The notes under the pieces: model-generated | The model's input: the letters and a program-made list of their open reading frames with translations, nothing else | The model's database searches: none | Told to the model about the DNA's origin: nothing | Shown: in pieces, positions 1-6,285 of the stretch | Layout: the number at the start of each line of letters is the position of its first letter | Numbering within the stretch: position 1 is the stretch's first letter | Made by a program: the position numbers and the translations under genes | DNA from: Eubacteriales bacterium | Lineage (GTDB): Bacteria > Bacillota > Clostridia > JAQUNY01 | Direction: 5' to 3' | Length of the DNA: 8,439 bases | NCBI GenBank assembly: GCA_028717405.1 | Contig: JAQUNY010000063.1 | Coordinates: forward strand, 1 to 8,439

Positions 1-173
1 AAGGTGAAAAACTGATAAGAGATGTAAAGGATCAACCAATATTGATTGCTGCCGTGAACGCGGATGTGGATATTATTTTGACTGGAGACAAGGATTTTCT
101 TTGTCTGCCAATGGAGCATCCAAAATGTATGAGTGTTGCAAAATTTTTAGAGCGTGAAGGTTTGGAGCTTTAA
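1..173 (+). CDS. PIN-domain protein, C-terminal fragment (toxin-antitoxin type)
   Basis: This is the last 56 residues of a protein whose start lies left of the window; codons run from base 3 and the stop is TAA at 171-173. The piece reads DQPILIAAVNADVDIILTGD followed by KDFLCL, then a PKCMSVAKFLE tail. This is the C-terminal signature of the PIN-domain family annotated as 'putative toxin-antitoxin system toxin component' (COG1569/TIGR00305-like): an acidic D-x-P-I-L helix, then a beta strand ending in TGDKDF that carries the last conserved metal-binding aspartate, then a proline-containing strand and a FLE tail. PIN proteins of this group are predicted Mg2+-dependent ribonucleases of the VapC type. 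The partner antitoxin would normally lie directly upstream, outside the window, so whether this is a working toxin-antitoxin pair cannot be judged. There is no link in strand spacing or function to the enzymes downstream. Confidence 0.82.
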   Translation, partial: GEKLIRDVKDQPILIAAVNADVDIILTGDKDFLCLPMEHPKCMSVAKFLEREGLEL

Positions 174-208
174 GTATACCAGGAATTATAAAAATATCCT
201 GCCATACT
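173..208 (+). terminator. possible weak terminator hairpin after the PIN gene
   Basis: An interrupted inverted repeat begins at the stop codon of the PIN gene. AGTAT (173-177) pairs with ATACT (204-208) and CAGGA (180-184) pairs with TCCTG (197-201), separated by a 2x2 mismatch, with a 12-base A/T-rich loop. No clear T run follows, so as an intrinsic terminator it is weak; position is the main argument. Confidence 0.25.
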
Positions 209-450
209 GTCCTTTGCATGCACGTTTCTGGTGTAAAGCTACTTTGCGCCATGGTATGAATACTTACCACAGAATCGCCTTTCTTTAGGAACCCCGCCCA
301 CTTGTCCCTCGGTAAATCCGTAAATGACTCTGCAACATGACCATCTTGATTTTCTATCGATTTAGGCGCACTATGGCAGTCGCTATGCTGCTTTGAGTGT
401 TGTCCTCGCCTTTGATCTGTCCTCTGCCTGCATATCCCGTGATACTGCAT
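174..450. other. no convincing gene; possible decayed sequence
   Basis: This stretch between the PIN gene and the REP-like element has no recognisable gene. The minus strand is open from an ATG at 448-450 down into the PIN gene, but the predicted peptide matches no family I know, has no good ribosome binding site, and its last third lies antisense to the PIN coding region. A segment reading LPRDKWAGFLKKGDSVVS looks protein-like, so a remnant of an old gene is possible. I saw no tRNA or rRNA. Confidence 0.4.
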
Positions 451-475
451 GAGACACAGAACCGTCCCCTGTCTC
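451..475. repeat. solitary REP-like palindromic element
   Basis: The element has ends GAGACA (451-456) and TGTCTC (470-475) that pair as a 6-bp stem around a 13-base centre containing AACCGTCCCC. Bases 452-474 are identical over 23 positions to the right arm of the inverted repeat at 3502-3559. Sequences with the core GACACAGAACCGTCCCC are, from memory, dispersed in many clostridial and other genomes, sometimes near IS200-like (Y1/RAYT) transposases. That recollection was not checked, and no transposase is visible here. Directly downstream is a run of nine C (477-485) and degenerate CCCCTGT repeats to about 500. Confidence 0.7.
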
Positions 476-525
476 GCCCCCCCCCTGTTCGCCCCTGTCC
501 TGCTCCTTAAAATATGTTCTTGATT

Positions 526-554
526 TTGTCTGAAAATGTGTTACACTGTAATTA
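526..554 (+). promoter_or_regulatory. candidate sigma-A promoter for the aminotransferase operon
   Basis: TTGTCT at 526-531 and TAATTA at 549-554 are separated by 17 bases. An overlapping alternative is TTGATT (520-525) with TACACT (542-547), spaced 16. Both are moderate matches to TTGACA/TATAAT. Transcription from here would give a leader of roughly 180 bases before the ATG at 740. Nothing else in the gap is clearly better. Confidence 0.35.
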
Positions 555-633
555 ATAAAGTGACTGGAGAAATATTATATAGAATTTTTAGGCAAACTAG
601 GGACCCAGACACTAAATAGTTGAGAATTCAATT

Positions 634-655
634 AAATACCGCATAAATACCGCAT
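634..655 (+). repeat. 11-bp tandem duplication in the operon leader
   Basis: AAATACCGCAT occurs twice without a gap (634-644 and 645-655), followed by a partial third start, AAATCC (656-661). The 11-base period is about one DNA helical turn, so it could be a paired protein-binding site. It could equally be a simple replication-slippage duplication. Confidence 0.6.
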
Positions 656-727
656 AAATCCTGGCAACCAAGTTCAAGCTTGCAGAAACAAAGAGAACTA
701 TTAGTAAAACCGATGGATATAAAAAAC

Positions 728-733
728 GGAGGT
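728..733 (+). promoter_or_regulatory. ribosome binding site deciding the aminotransferase start
   Basis: GGAGGT lies 6 bases before the ATG at 740, an ideal Shine-Dalgarno arrangement. It argues for 740 over the in-frame TTG at 680 and the ATG at 713, neither of which has a comparable site. Confidence 0.85.
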
Positions 734-739
734 ATAGAA

Positions 740-2107
740 ATGGCGGGCCAGAAGAAAAAGCAAAATCAGAAGAAGAAGGCAGATCAGATGAAAATAGCTG
801 AACAGAGAAGTGCGGAAGAAGAGAAGATAGCCGGCGGTGCGCCCGAACAAAAAGTAATGAACGCTGCAGGCGCAGAAGAAATCAGATTTCCACCGTGGCC
901 ACAATTTAATCCGGAAACCCTGAAAGACATTCTTGAACCGCTGAAAAGCGGAAAAGTCAATTACTGGACCGGTAAGAAAGGCATGGAATTCGAAGAAATG
1001 TGGGCGAAATGGAACGGCGCAAATATGGCTGTTTCCTGCACAAACGGCACGGCCGCCCTGCACATAGCCATCAGCAGCCTTGGGATAGGCCCCGGCGATG
1101 AAGTGATAGTCACCTCATATTCCTTCATCGCGTCATCATTTGCTGTCCTTCAGGCAGGCGCGATCCCTGTTTTTGCCGACGTAACCGAAGACCATACTAT
1201 CGACCCGCTATCAATCGAGAAAAAAATCTCGCCGAGGACAAAAGCTATCGAAGTGGTTCACCTTTACGGGGTAGTGGCAGACATGGGCCCAATACTTGAA
1301 ATCGCAAAAAAGCACAACCTCAAAATAATTGAAGACTGTGCTCAGTGTTTCGGCGGAGAGTATAAAGGAGTAAAAACAGGTCTGATCGGCGACATCGGCT
1401 GTTTCAGCTTTTGCCAGAGCAAGCACTTTACCACCGGCGGCGAGGGAGGCATGGTAGTCACAAATGACGAAGAACTCGGATGGGAATGCCGCTCCTTCCG
1501 CGATCACGGATACGATGTCAGGAAGCGGATGTCACTGCTGGCCCTCGAGGAGAAGCTGCCCTACATCCATAACAGGGTAGGCTTTAATTACAGGATGACC
1601 GAAATACAGTCCATAATCGGAATAAATGAGCTTAAGCGTTTTGACAGCTGGAACATGTCGCGGCGCAGGAAATTCGCCTCAATGTACGATGAAGCCTTTG
1701 CCGGACTCGCCGGGATAAAGAAGCTGCCGCATAATTCACAGGAAAGAAGAAACGCATACTGGTGGTATCCGATCATCCTTGATACCGACAGGCTCAGCTG
1801 CAAGGCCGAAAAATTCACAAAGATGCTGACAGCAGAGGGAATACCATGTTACGGGATCCAATGGCCGGAAGCATATGAGGAAAGGGCTTACAGAGAGCAC
1901 AACGGCTTCGGCGGGGCGAAATTTCCTTTCGAATCTAAGGAATATACTGATCCGGCTTCGGTCGAATATACAAAAATATTGTGCCCTGTTGCAAAAGGCC
2001 TGAGAGATTCAACATTCAGCCTTTTCCTTCACCCATCATGGGAGGAATGGCATATAATGAAATGTATCGACGGCGTAAAGAAAGTGCTTAAAGAAACTCT
2101 GATTTGA
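740..2107 (+). CDS. DegT/DnrJ/EryC1/StrS family PLP-dependent aminotransferase
   Basis: The 455-residue protein is a fold-type I PLP enzyme of the sugar/cyclitol aminotransferase family. Visible hallmarks are SCTNGTAALHIA (about 99-110) for the cofactor phosphate site, VTSYSFIAS (124-132), EDCAQ (198-202) with Asp199 expected to hold the pyridine nitrogen, and QSKHFTTGGEGG (226-237) with Lys228 as the expected Schiff-base lysine. GFNYRMTEIQ (281-290) is the family's conserved C-terminal-domain entry. Such enzymes move an amino group between glutamate or glutamine and a keto-sugar or keto-cyclitol in the cytoplasm; the substrate cannot be read from sequence. The core begins near residue 47 (EIRFPPWPQF). 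Before it is an unusual charged tail rich in Lys, Gln and Glu. The start at 740 is supported by GGAGGT; the upstream TTG at 680 would add 20 residues. The next gene starts 29 bases after the stop, so the two are probably co-transcribed. Some DegT-family members are regulatory or dehydratases, but the intact Lys favours an aminotransferase. Confidence 0.93.
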   Translation: MAGQKKKQNQKKKADQMKIAEQRSAEEEKIAGGAPEQKVMNAAGAEEIRFPPWPQFNPETLKDILEPLKSGKVNYWTGKKGMEFEEMWAKWNGANMAVSCTNGTAALHIAISSLGIGPGDEVIVTSYSFIASSFAVLQAGAIPVFADVTEDHTIDPLSIEKKISPRTKAIEVVHLYGVVADMGPILEIAKKHNLKIIEDCAQCFGGEYKGVKTGLIGDIGCFSFCQSKHFTTGGEGGMVVTNDEELGWECRSFRDHGYDVRKRMSLLALEEKLPYIHNRVGFNYRMTEIQSIIGINELKRFDSWNMSRRRKFASMYDEAFAGLAGIKKLPHNSQERRNAYWWYPIILDTDRLSCKAEKFTKMLTAEGIPCYGIQWPEAYEERAYREHNGFGGAKFPFESKEYTDPASVEYTKILCPVAKGLRDSTFSLFLHPSWEEWHIMKCIDGVKKVLKETLI

Positions 2108-2123
2108 ATTTTTACACCATGAA

Positions 2124-2127
2124 AGGA
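2124..2127 (+). promoter_or_regulatory. ribosome binding site for the ceramidase-like gene
   Basis: AGGA (within GAAAGGA) lies 9 bases before the ATG at 2137. This picks 2137 over the TTG at 2104 and the ATG at 2119, which would overlap or nearly touch the upstream stop and lack a spaced Shine-Dalgarno sequence. Confidence 0.65.
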
Positions 2128-2136
2128 CTGATAAAA

Positions 2137-3492
2137 ATGCTGAAAGCAGGTTTTTGCGAAATCGACATTACTCCCTTACTCGGGATGAACATCCCCGGAT
2201 ATTTTCACAAACGGCCGGCTTCCGGAGTAAAAGACCCGCTGTTTGCGAAAGCCTTTGCCATCGATGACGGCGAAAAGGCTCTTATGCTGATTGTCGTGGA
2301 CATCCTCAAAATCAGTCTTGAAATAGCCGTCCGGATAAAGGAGAGGATATCGGCGGCAGCCGGAATACCTGACAGCCACATCGTGGTGTCGGCGACACAC
2401 ACCCACACAGGTGGTCCTGTGGGCATTTTTTCCGAAGACCGGGAGGATCTGAATTATTCCGATATGATCGTGAACAAAGCTGCGGACGCCGCGGTTATTG
2501 CGTTTAGCAGGAGAGAACCCGTCAGGATCGGGTTCGGCCTTGGCGAGGAAAAGGATATTTCCTTTATTCGCAGATATTTTATGAAAGACGGCTCATACAA
2601 AACCAATCCCGCCAGAAACGATCCGAATATCGACAGGCCTGACGGGAATATCGATCCGGATGTCACTGTTATGAGAATAGATGATCTGGCAGGAAATCCG
2701 AAAGCCGTTATCACAAATTTTGCATGCCATCAGGATACCGTCACAGGGACTGAAATTTCAGCCGATTATGCCGGCGAGATCAGCCGGACCATAAAAAGTG
2801 TGCTTGGACAGGATGTCGTCAGCATATTTATCTATGGATCGAGCGGCAACATAAATCATTTTGATCCGCTGGGCAAAGTGGCAAAGCCGAGGGTGTACTA
2901 CAAAACCATGGGCAGGGTCCTGGCTTTTGAAGCCCTGAAAGTCCGTGAAAAGACCGGCATAACAATGACAGACGAAGCCAGCCTGGACGCGCGCCTGACA
3001 AGCTTTGATGCCGGAGTGCTGCTACCTTCAGATGAAGAAGTCAAAGCATCCCGTAAAATCGTCGCTGAAGCAGGAGAAAATACTGAAACAGTAGGAGAGG
3101 CGACTGCCGAAGCCATGAAAAAATCAGGAAAGACCAGTGCCTATGAGCTGCATTTCGCAAAAGAAATCGTGAAGCTTATCGAAAACAACATCACATCTAT
3201 CCATATCCCGATTCAGGTATTCAGGATCGGCGAAATGGCAATCACTGCCCTGCCCGGTGAAACATTTACAGAATTCGGCCTTGAGATAAAAAGTAAGTCA
3301 CCTTTTAAATACAATATGATCAGCTCACTTGCCAATGCCGGCGTTGGCTATGTCCCCACCCGCGATGCATATGCCAGAGGGGGCTATGAGCCGAAGATAA
3401 CAAGCTCCGGCAAAGTTGCCCCCGGCACAGGCGAAAAACTGTGCGAAGAAGCCCTTAAGCTGCTCGCCCTTGTTTGGGGCAATGGCGCATAA
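2137..3492 (+). CDS. neutral/alkaline ceramidase superfamily hydrolase (PF04734-like)
   Basis: The 451-residue protein begins MLKAGFCEIDITPLLGMNIP, the typical start of bacterial proteins annotated 'neutral/alkaline non-lysosomal ceramidase, N-terminal domain'. Visible motifs are DPLFAKAFAI (33-42), VSATHTHTGGP (84-94), NFACHQDTV (194-202), ISADYAGE (207-214), YGSSGNINH (233-241), PGETFTEFGLEI (373-384) and GVGYVPTRDAY (402-412). The histidines of THTH and NFACH, Glu375 and a Tyr of the last motif match the zinc ligands known from Pseudomonas ceramidase. The family position of the ceramidase nucleophile serine (GDxSPN) appears as GNINHF here, so Asn seems to replace it; sphingolipid ceramidase activity is therefore doubtful. 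The protein is also much shorter than true ceramidases and has no signal peptide or C-terminal domain, so it is probably a cytoplasmic zinc-dependent amide or ester hydrolase of unknown substrate. It follows the aminotransferase by 29 bases and probably shares its mRNA. The start follows the AGGA at 2124 and family length. Confidence 0.85.
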   Translation: MLKAGFCEIDITPLLGMNIPGYFHKRPASGVKDPLFAKAFAIDDGEKALMLIVVDILKISLEIAVRIKERISAAAGIPDSHIVVSATHTHTGGPVGIFSEDREDLNYSDMIVNKAADAAVIAFSRREPVRIGFGLGEEKDISFIRRYFMKDGSYKTNPARNDPNIDRPDGNIDPDVTVMRIDDLAGNPKAVITNFACHQDTVTGTEISADYAGEISRTIKSVLGQDVVSIFIYGSSGNINHFDPLGKVAKPRVYYKTMGRVLAFEALKVREKTGITMTDEASLDARLTSFDAGVLLPSDEEVKASRKIVAEAGENTETVGEATAEAMKKSGKTSAYELHFAKEIVKLIENNITSIHIPIQVFRIGEMAITALPGETFTEFGLEIKSKSPFKYNMISSLANAGVGYVPTRDAYARGGYEPKITSSGKVAPGTGEKLCEEALKLLALVWGNGA

Positions 3493-3501
3493 TGGCAATC
3501 A

Positions 3502-3559
3502 AAAGACAGGGGACGGTTCTGTGTCTTTTGAACAAGACACAGAACCGTCCCCTGTCTTT
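3502..3559. repeat. perfect 26-bp inverted repeat, head-to-head REP-like pair
   Basis: The left arm (3502-3527) and right arm (3534-3559) are exact reverse complements over 26 bases around the loop TTGAAC. Each arm contains the core GACACAGAACCGTCCCC or its complement and has its own small palindrome (AAGACA...TGTCTT). The right arm shares 23 identical bases with the solitary copy at 452-474. The arrangement resembles paired REP elements in intergenic space. Confidence 0.95.
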
Positions 3560-3566
3560 CTCTTTC
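3502..3566. terminator. probable bidirectional terminator between convergent genes
   Basis: The inverted repeat at 3502-3559 can form a very stable 26-bp hairpin. It starts 9 bases after the ceramidase-like stop (3492) and ends 12 bases before the rhamnosidase stop (3572). On the plus strand it is followed by the T-rich CTCTTTCCC; on the minus strand the arm ends in CTTTT. No other terminator is visible for either gene. Confidence 0.55.
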
Positions 3567-3571
3567 CCGTA

Positions 3572-5974
3572 TTAAACCGAACTATTTCGGCAATTATTAA
3601 TCACTACCTTATATTTCCCGGTAATGGCAGCTTTAACTGCACAGCCGTCGACAAATTCGCAGCCACTTTCCAATATTATCCTGCCCGTCATACTTTGAGG
3701 TATTATAATGTCAAGCTCTATAGAAGCATCTTCTTCACGCCTCCATGAGACTTTTATATCGCCTGCAGGAGCCGTATGGTACCCACTTGCATATTTCAAG
3801 TCCTGAATAAATGAAGGCCTAATATTTACTTCTTCTACATTATTTTTGTAAGGATTAAGTTGTATCCCCGTTATGCATCTGATAAACCATGAGCTTATAT
3901 CGCCAAAGAAATGATGGTTTCTTGAACCGCACTTTTCGCCTTCAGGTTTAAAACTTTCCCAGAGTGTTGTCGCGCCCTGTGCAATCCAGTTACCATATGA
4001 GGGATAATCCGTACGCGTTATCATCTTATATGCAAGCCCGCTTTCGTTGAAATCCGACAGGACATGAAAAATAACTCTCATGCCAAGCATGCCGCAATCA
4101 AAATGGCCTTCGCACTGCTCTATAATTTTTAATAAGACTGCGAACGCCTGCTGTTTTTCAGCCGGTTCAAAAACATCATAATATATTGCCATTGCCTGTG
4201 ATGTCTGGCAGTTCCCTGCCGCTTCCATTGTATTTAGATCAATCAGCTTTTGCCTTGCAGCTGTTCTTAATATACTATGCAAACTACGGGCGAGAGCTGC
4301 CTGAGGCTCCATGCCAAGCGCATCGAATATTTCAGATGCCTTCATACAGATATCCATGCTGATAACCGTATCGGTAAATTCAAGGGGTGATTTATAGTCT
4401 GACGCTCTCCGGCCAACGGGGCACCAATCACCGAGTCCTATCCTGATTAGCCCATCACTGTCAATCCGGGTGAATATATAATTTATATAGCGCAATATCG
4501 ATGCGGCATTCTCGGCAAGAACTTCCCTGTCGCCCCTGTAAAGCCAAATATAATAAGGCAAATATGTCAGCGCGGCATCCCATGCCGGACCATTCCCCCA
4601 TGTAAAACCCCAGCCGGAAGTTGGAACGATTCCGGGCAGTGCCCCCCTGTTATCCTGGGCTTTCCGGATACAGCGCAGCCATTCGCGCATGCTGTTTTCA
4701 GCCGTCAGGCTGACCAGCATCTGCTCAGCTGAGACAGCGGCGTCGCCTGTCCAGCCGTTTTTCTCGCGATGCGGGCAATCAGTCGGAAAATAATAGAAGT
4801 TGGCAAGGTCAGATCTTATTGCCGCCTTATAAATCAGGTTTGCTGTCTCATCAGAACAATCGAAGCCACCTCGCTGCTTTAACCCGGAATTCATGACGAC
4901 ACAGGTCAACAGTTCAGGAACTGCCTGTTCTTCCGTAATTCCAATGCACAGGCAATACCTGAAGCCGTGATATGTAAACGAAGGCATGTAGACTTCCTCA
5001 TCGCCGCCACCCTTGCATATATAAATATCCCTGTGGTTGAAGCCTTCAGGTTCAAAATTCATCGAAGACAGGTCAAGTCCGCCGTCCTTTAACGTTTCTC
5101 CGAATTGCAAAATGACTTTCTGCCCTTTTGAAGCTTTAATCTTGAGCCTGCACAATCCTGCAATATTTACTCCAAAATCATATAGCCAGCCTTCAGTACA
5201 GTATTCATCCTCCGGCAGAACAATTTTTCCCTGCGAGCCTTGTCCGATCAGTTTTTTATGCGGGGTGCCATTTGATGTTATTGAACTTCGTGTTACCGAA
5301 ACCGGTTTAAGCTCGTATGCTGCAACTATGGATTCGGCCTTGCAAACAACCTGTTCCCCTCTCGGAATATCCTCGGCAATTATGGCATTATTCCATGCGG
5401 TGTCATCAAATCCGGGCATATTCCAGTTTTTGATTTCTTTATTTGCATCATAGAATTCACCGCATCGCAAATCGTCCATATATATAGGCGAAGGCGCGGT
5501 TTTGAAACTTTCATCCGAAGTTATTGTTAATGTCTTCTCGCCCTTTCCTGCTCCCGATGCGGTTTTGATTTCCAGAAGCAGTGACAGCTTGGGTGCGCTG
5601 CGCCAACGGGCAGTATTAAAATCCCATACAGTGCCGCCAAAAGCATTCTGCATGCCATTGCCCAGTATTACCCCTATGACGTTTTCGCCTATATCAAGCA
5701 ACTCGTGGATTTCGTATTGGTCATAGAAGAGAACATCATCAGGATTCGAAATATATGGGGCAAGATATCCTTTTGTTATTCTTTTACCATTAATGAATAA
5801 CTCATAAAAGCCAAGCCCGCATATAACTAAATCAGATTTTTCAGCTTTTTCAGCAAGGGTGAAGCTCTTCCGAATATAAGGCGCGGGAACAAACTTTTCA
5901 AACGAACAAAATTCCTTTGTCGCCGTTATAAAATTCAAAGGTAAGTTTAATGGTAAGTCTAAAGGTAAATTCAT
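3572..5974 (-). CDS. alpha-L-rhamnosidase, glycoside hydrolase family 78
   Basis: The 800-residue protein hydrolyses terminal alpha-L-rhamnose by the inverting mechanism of GH78. Order of parts: a beta-sandwich Bac_rhamnosid_N-type domain (about 35-205; GFYELFINGKRI, LAPYISNPDD, WRSAPKLSLLLEI), a concanavalin-like domain (about 262-365; YDFGVNIAGL, FGETL, FTYHGFRY), an (alpha/alpha)6 catalytic barrel (about 370-700), and a short C-terminal beta domain (about 712-785). The catalytic block TDCPHREKNGWTGDA (398-412) carries the conserved Asp399, Glu404 and Asp411. QGATTLWESF (666-675) supplies Glu673, the expected general base, followed by the family signature SRNHHFFGDISSWF. Length and domain set match complete GH78 enzymes. 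No signal peptide or membrane segment is seen, so it probably works in the cytoplasm on imported substrate. The ATG at 5974 has GGAGG seven bases upstream; the in-frame ATG at 5992 would add six residues, lacks a site, and would place the Shine-Dalgarno sequence inside the gene. The first residues are an NLPL/DLPL repeat. It is divergent from the GH2 gene. Confidence 0.96.
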   Translation of the reverse strand: MNLPLDLPLNLPLNFITATKEFCSFEKFVPAPYIRKSFTLAEKAEKSDLVICGLGFYELFINGKRITKGYLAPYISNPDDVLFYDQYEIHELLDIGENVIGVILGNGMQNAFGGTVWDFNTARWRSAPKLSLLLEIKTASGAGKGEKTLTITSDESFKTAPSPIYMDDLRCGEFYDANKEIKNWNMPGFDDTAWNNAIIAEDIPRGEQVVCKAESIVAAYELKPVSVTRSSITSNGTPHKKLIGQGSQGKIVLPEDEYCTEGWLYDFGVNIAGLCRLKIKASKGQKVILQFGETLKDGGLDLSSMNFEPEGFNHRDIYICKGGGDEEVYMPSFTYHGFRYCLCIGITEEQAVPELLTCVVMNSGLKQRGGFDCSDETANLIYKAAIRSDLANFYYFPTDCPHREKNGWTGDAAVSAEQMLVSLTAENSMREWLRCIRKAQDNRGALPGIVPTSGWGFTWGNGPAWDAALTYLPYYIWLYRGDREVLAENAASILRYINYIFTRIDSDGLIRIGLGDWCPVGRRASDYKSPLEFTDTVISMDICMKASEIFDALGMEPQAALARSLHSILRTAARQKLIDLNTMEAAGNCQTSQAMAIYYDVFEPAEKQQAFAVLLKIIEQCEGHFDCGMLGMRVIFHVLSDFNESGLAYKMITRTDYPSYGNWIAQGATTLWESFKPEGEKCGSRNHHFFGDISSWFIRCITGIQLNPYKNNVEEVNIRPSFIQDLKYASGYHTAPAGDIKVSWRREEDASIELDIIIPQSMTGRIILESGCEFVDGCAVKAAITGKYKVVINNCRNSSV
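5936..5971 (-). repeat. 12-bp in-frame tandem repeat at the 5' end of the GH78 gene
   Basis: Immediately after the start codon the coding strand has three 12-base units, AATTTACCTTTA, GACTTACCATTA and AACTTACCTTTG, encoding NLPL, DLPL and NLPL, then an N of a fourth partial unit. The units differ at a few positions. The repeats lie before the first domain, so they lengthen a flexible leader rather than the fold. Confidence 0.85.
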
Positions 5975-5981
5975 ATGCACC

Positions 5982-5986
5982 CCTCC
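5982..5986 (-). promoter_or_regulatory. ribosome binding site for the GH78 gene
   Basis: On the minus strand GGAGG (inside GGGAGGGG) stands seven bases before the ATG at 5974 and decides that start over the ATG at 5992. Confidence 0.8.
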
Positions 5987-6064
5987 CGGCATACTTCAGA
6001 TTGTATTAAAATTCATCATACATAAATGTGTGCACTTATAAATACATACATACCCACAGGCAGG

Positions 6065-6196
6065 TATGCATATAGGCAGTATACATATTGGCATACATAT
6101 TTACATATTATATGCCAATATTATATACCGGGATTCAGATAAAACAGCAGGAAGTATCCTGTACTAATCTGCACTTTTCCGTTATGCATATTGGTA
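6065..6196. promoter_or_regulatory. repeated 14-bp motif in the divergent GH78/GH2 control region
   Basis: Three direct copies of a TATRCATATWGGYA motif occur: TATGCATATAGGCA (6065-6078), TATACATATTGGCA (6080-6093) and TATGCATATTGGTA (6183-6196). A fourth, inverted partial copy, TATGCCAATAT (6111-6121), forms a perfect 11-bp inverted repeat with 6085-6095. The first two are spaced 15 bases apart; the last ends 18 bases before the GH2 -35 box. Position between divergent genes suggests operator sites for a regulator controlling both enzymes. No regulator gene is in the window. Confidence 0.5.
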
Positions 6197-6214
6197 ATGA
6201 TTTATACACTTATA

Positions 6215-6243
6215 TTGTCAGGATGACGGCAATAGGCTATAAT
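6215..6243 (+). promoter_or_regulatory. sigma-A promoter for the GH2 gene
   Basis: TTGTCA (6215-6220) and a perfect TATAAT (6238-6243) are separated by the ideal 17 bases. Transcription would start near 6250, giving a leader of about 50 bases to the ATG at 6301. This is the best promoter match in the window. Confidence 0.8.
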
Positions 6244-6285
6244 AGTTGTGAAAAACATATAAGATGTAATACGGATATTGAAAAA

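Noticed and set aside
73..450. Minus-strand open frame of 125 codons opposite the PIN gene and its downstream gap
   Set aside because: It matches no known family, has no good ribosome binding site, and its C-terminal third is antisense to a recognisable PIN domain.
680..739. TTG start giving a 475-residue aminotransferase
   Set aside because: It is a rare start codon without a well-placed Shine-Dalgarno sequence, while the ATG at 740 has GGAGGT at ideal spacing.
2137..3492. Calling the gene a true sphingolipid ceramidase
   Set aside because: The nucleophile serine motif is altered, the protein is short and lacks a secretion signal, so only the superfamily is supported.
3502..3559. Reading the inverted repeat as a CRISPR array or insertion-sequence end
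   Set aside because: There are only two arms with a 6-base loop, no spacers, no transposase gene and no target-site duplication that I can see.
3416..3748. Plus-strand open frame across the convergent gap
   Set aside because: It overlaps the ends of two well-supported genes and runs through the inverted repeat; the peptide is largely translated repeat.
5037..5453. Plus-strand open frame of 138 codons inside the rhamnosidase gene
   Set aside because: It is antisense to the conserved GH78 concanavalin-like and linker regions, with no family resemblance or ribosome binding site.
5993..6064. A minus-strand promoter for the rhamnosidase gene
   Set aside because: TACAAT- and TATGAT-like -10 words occur here, but none has a convincing -35 at proper spacing, so no site was called.
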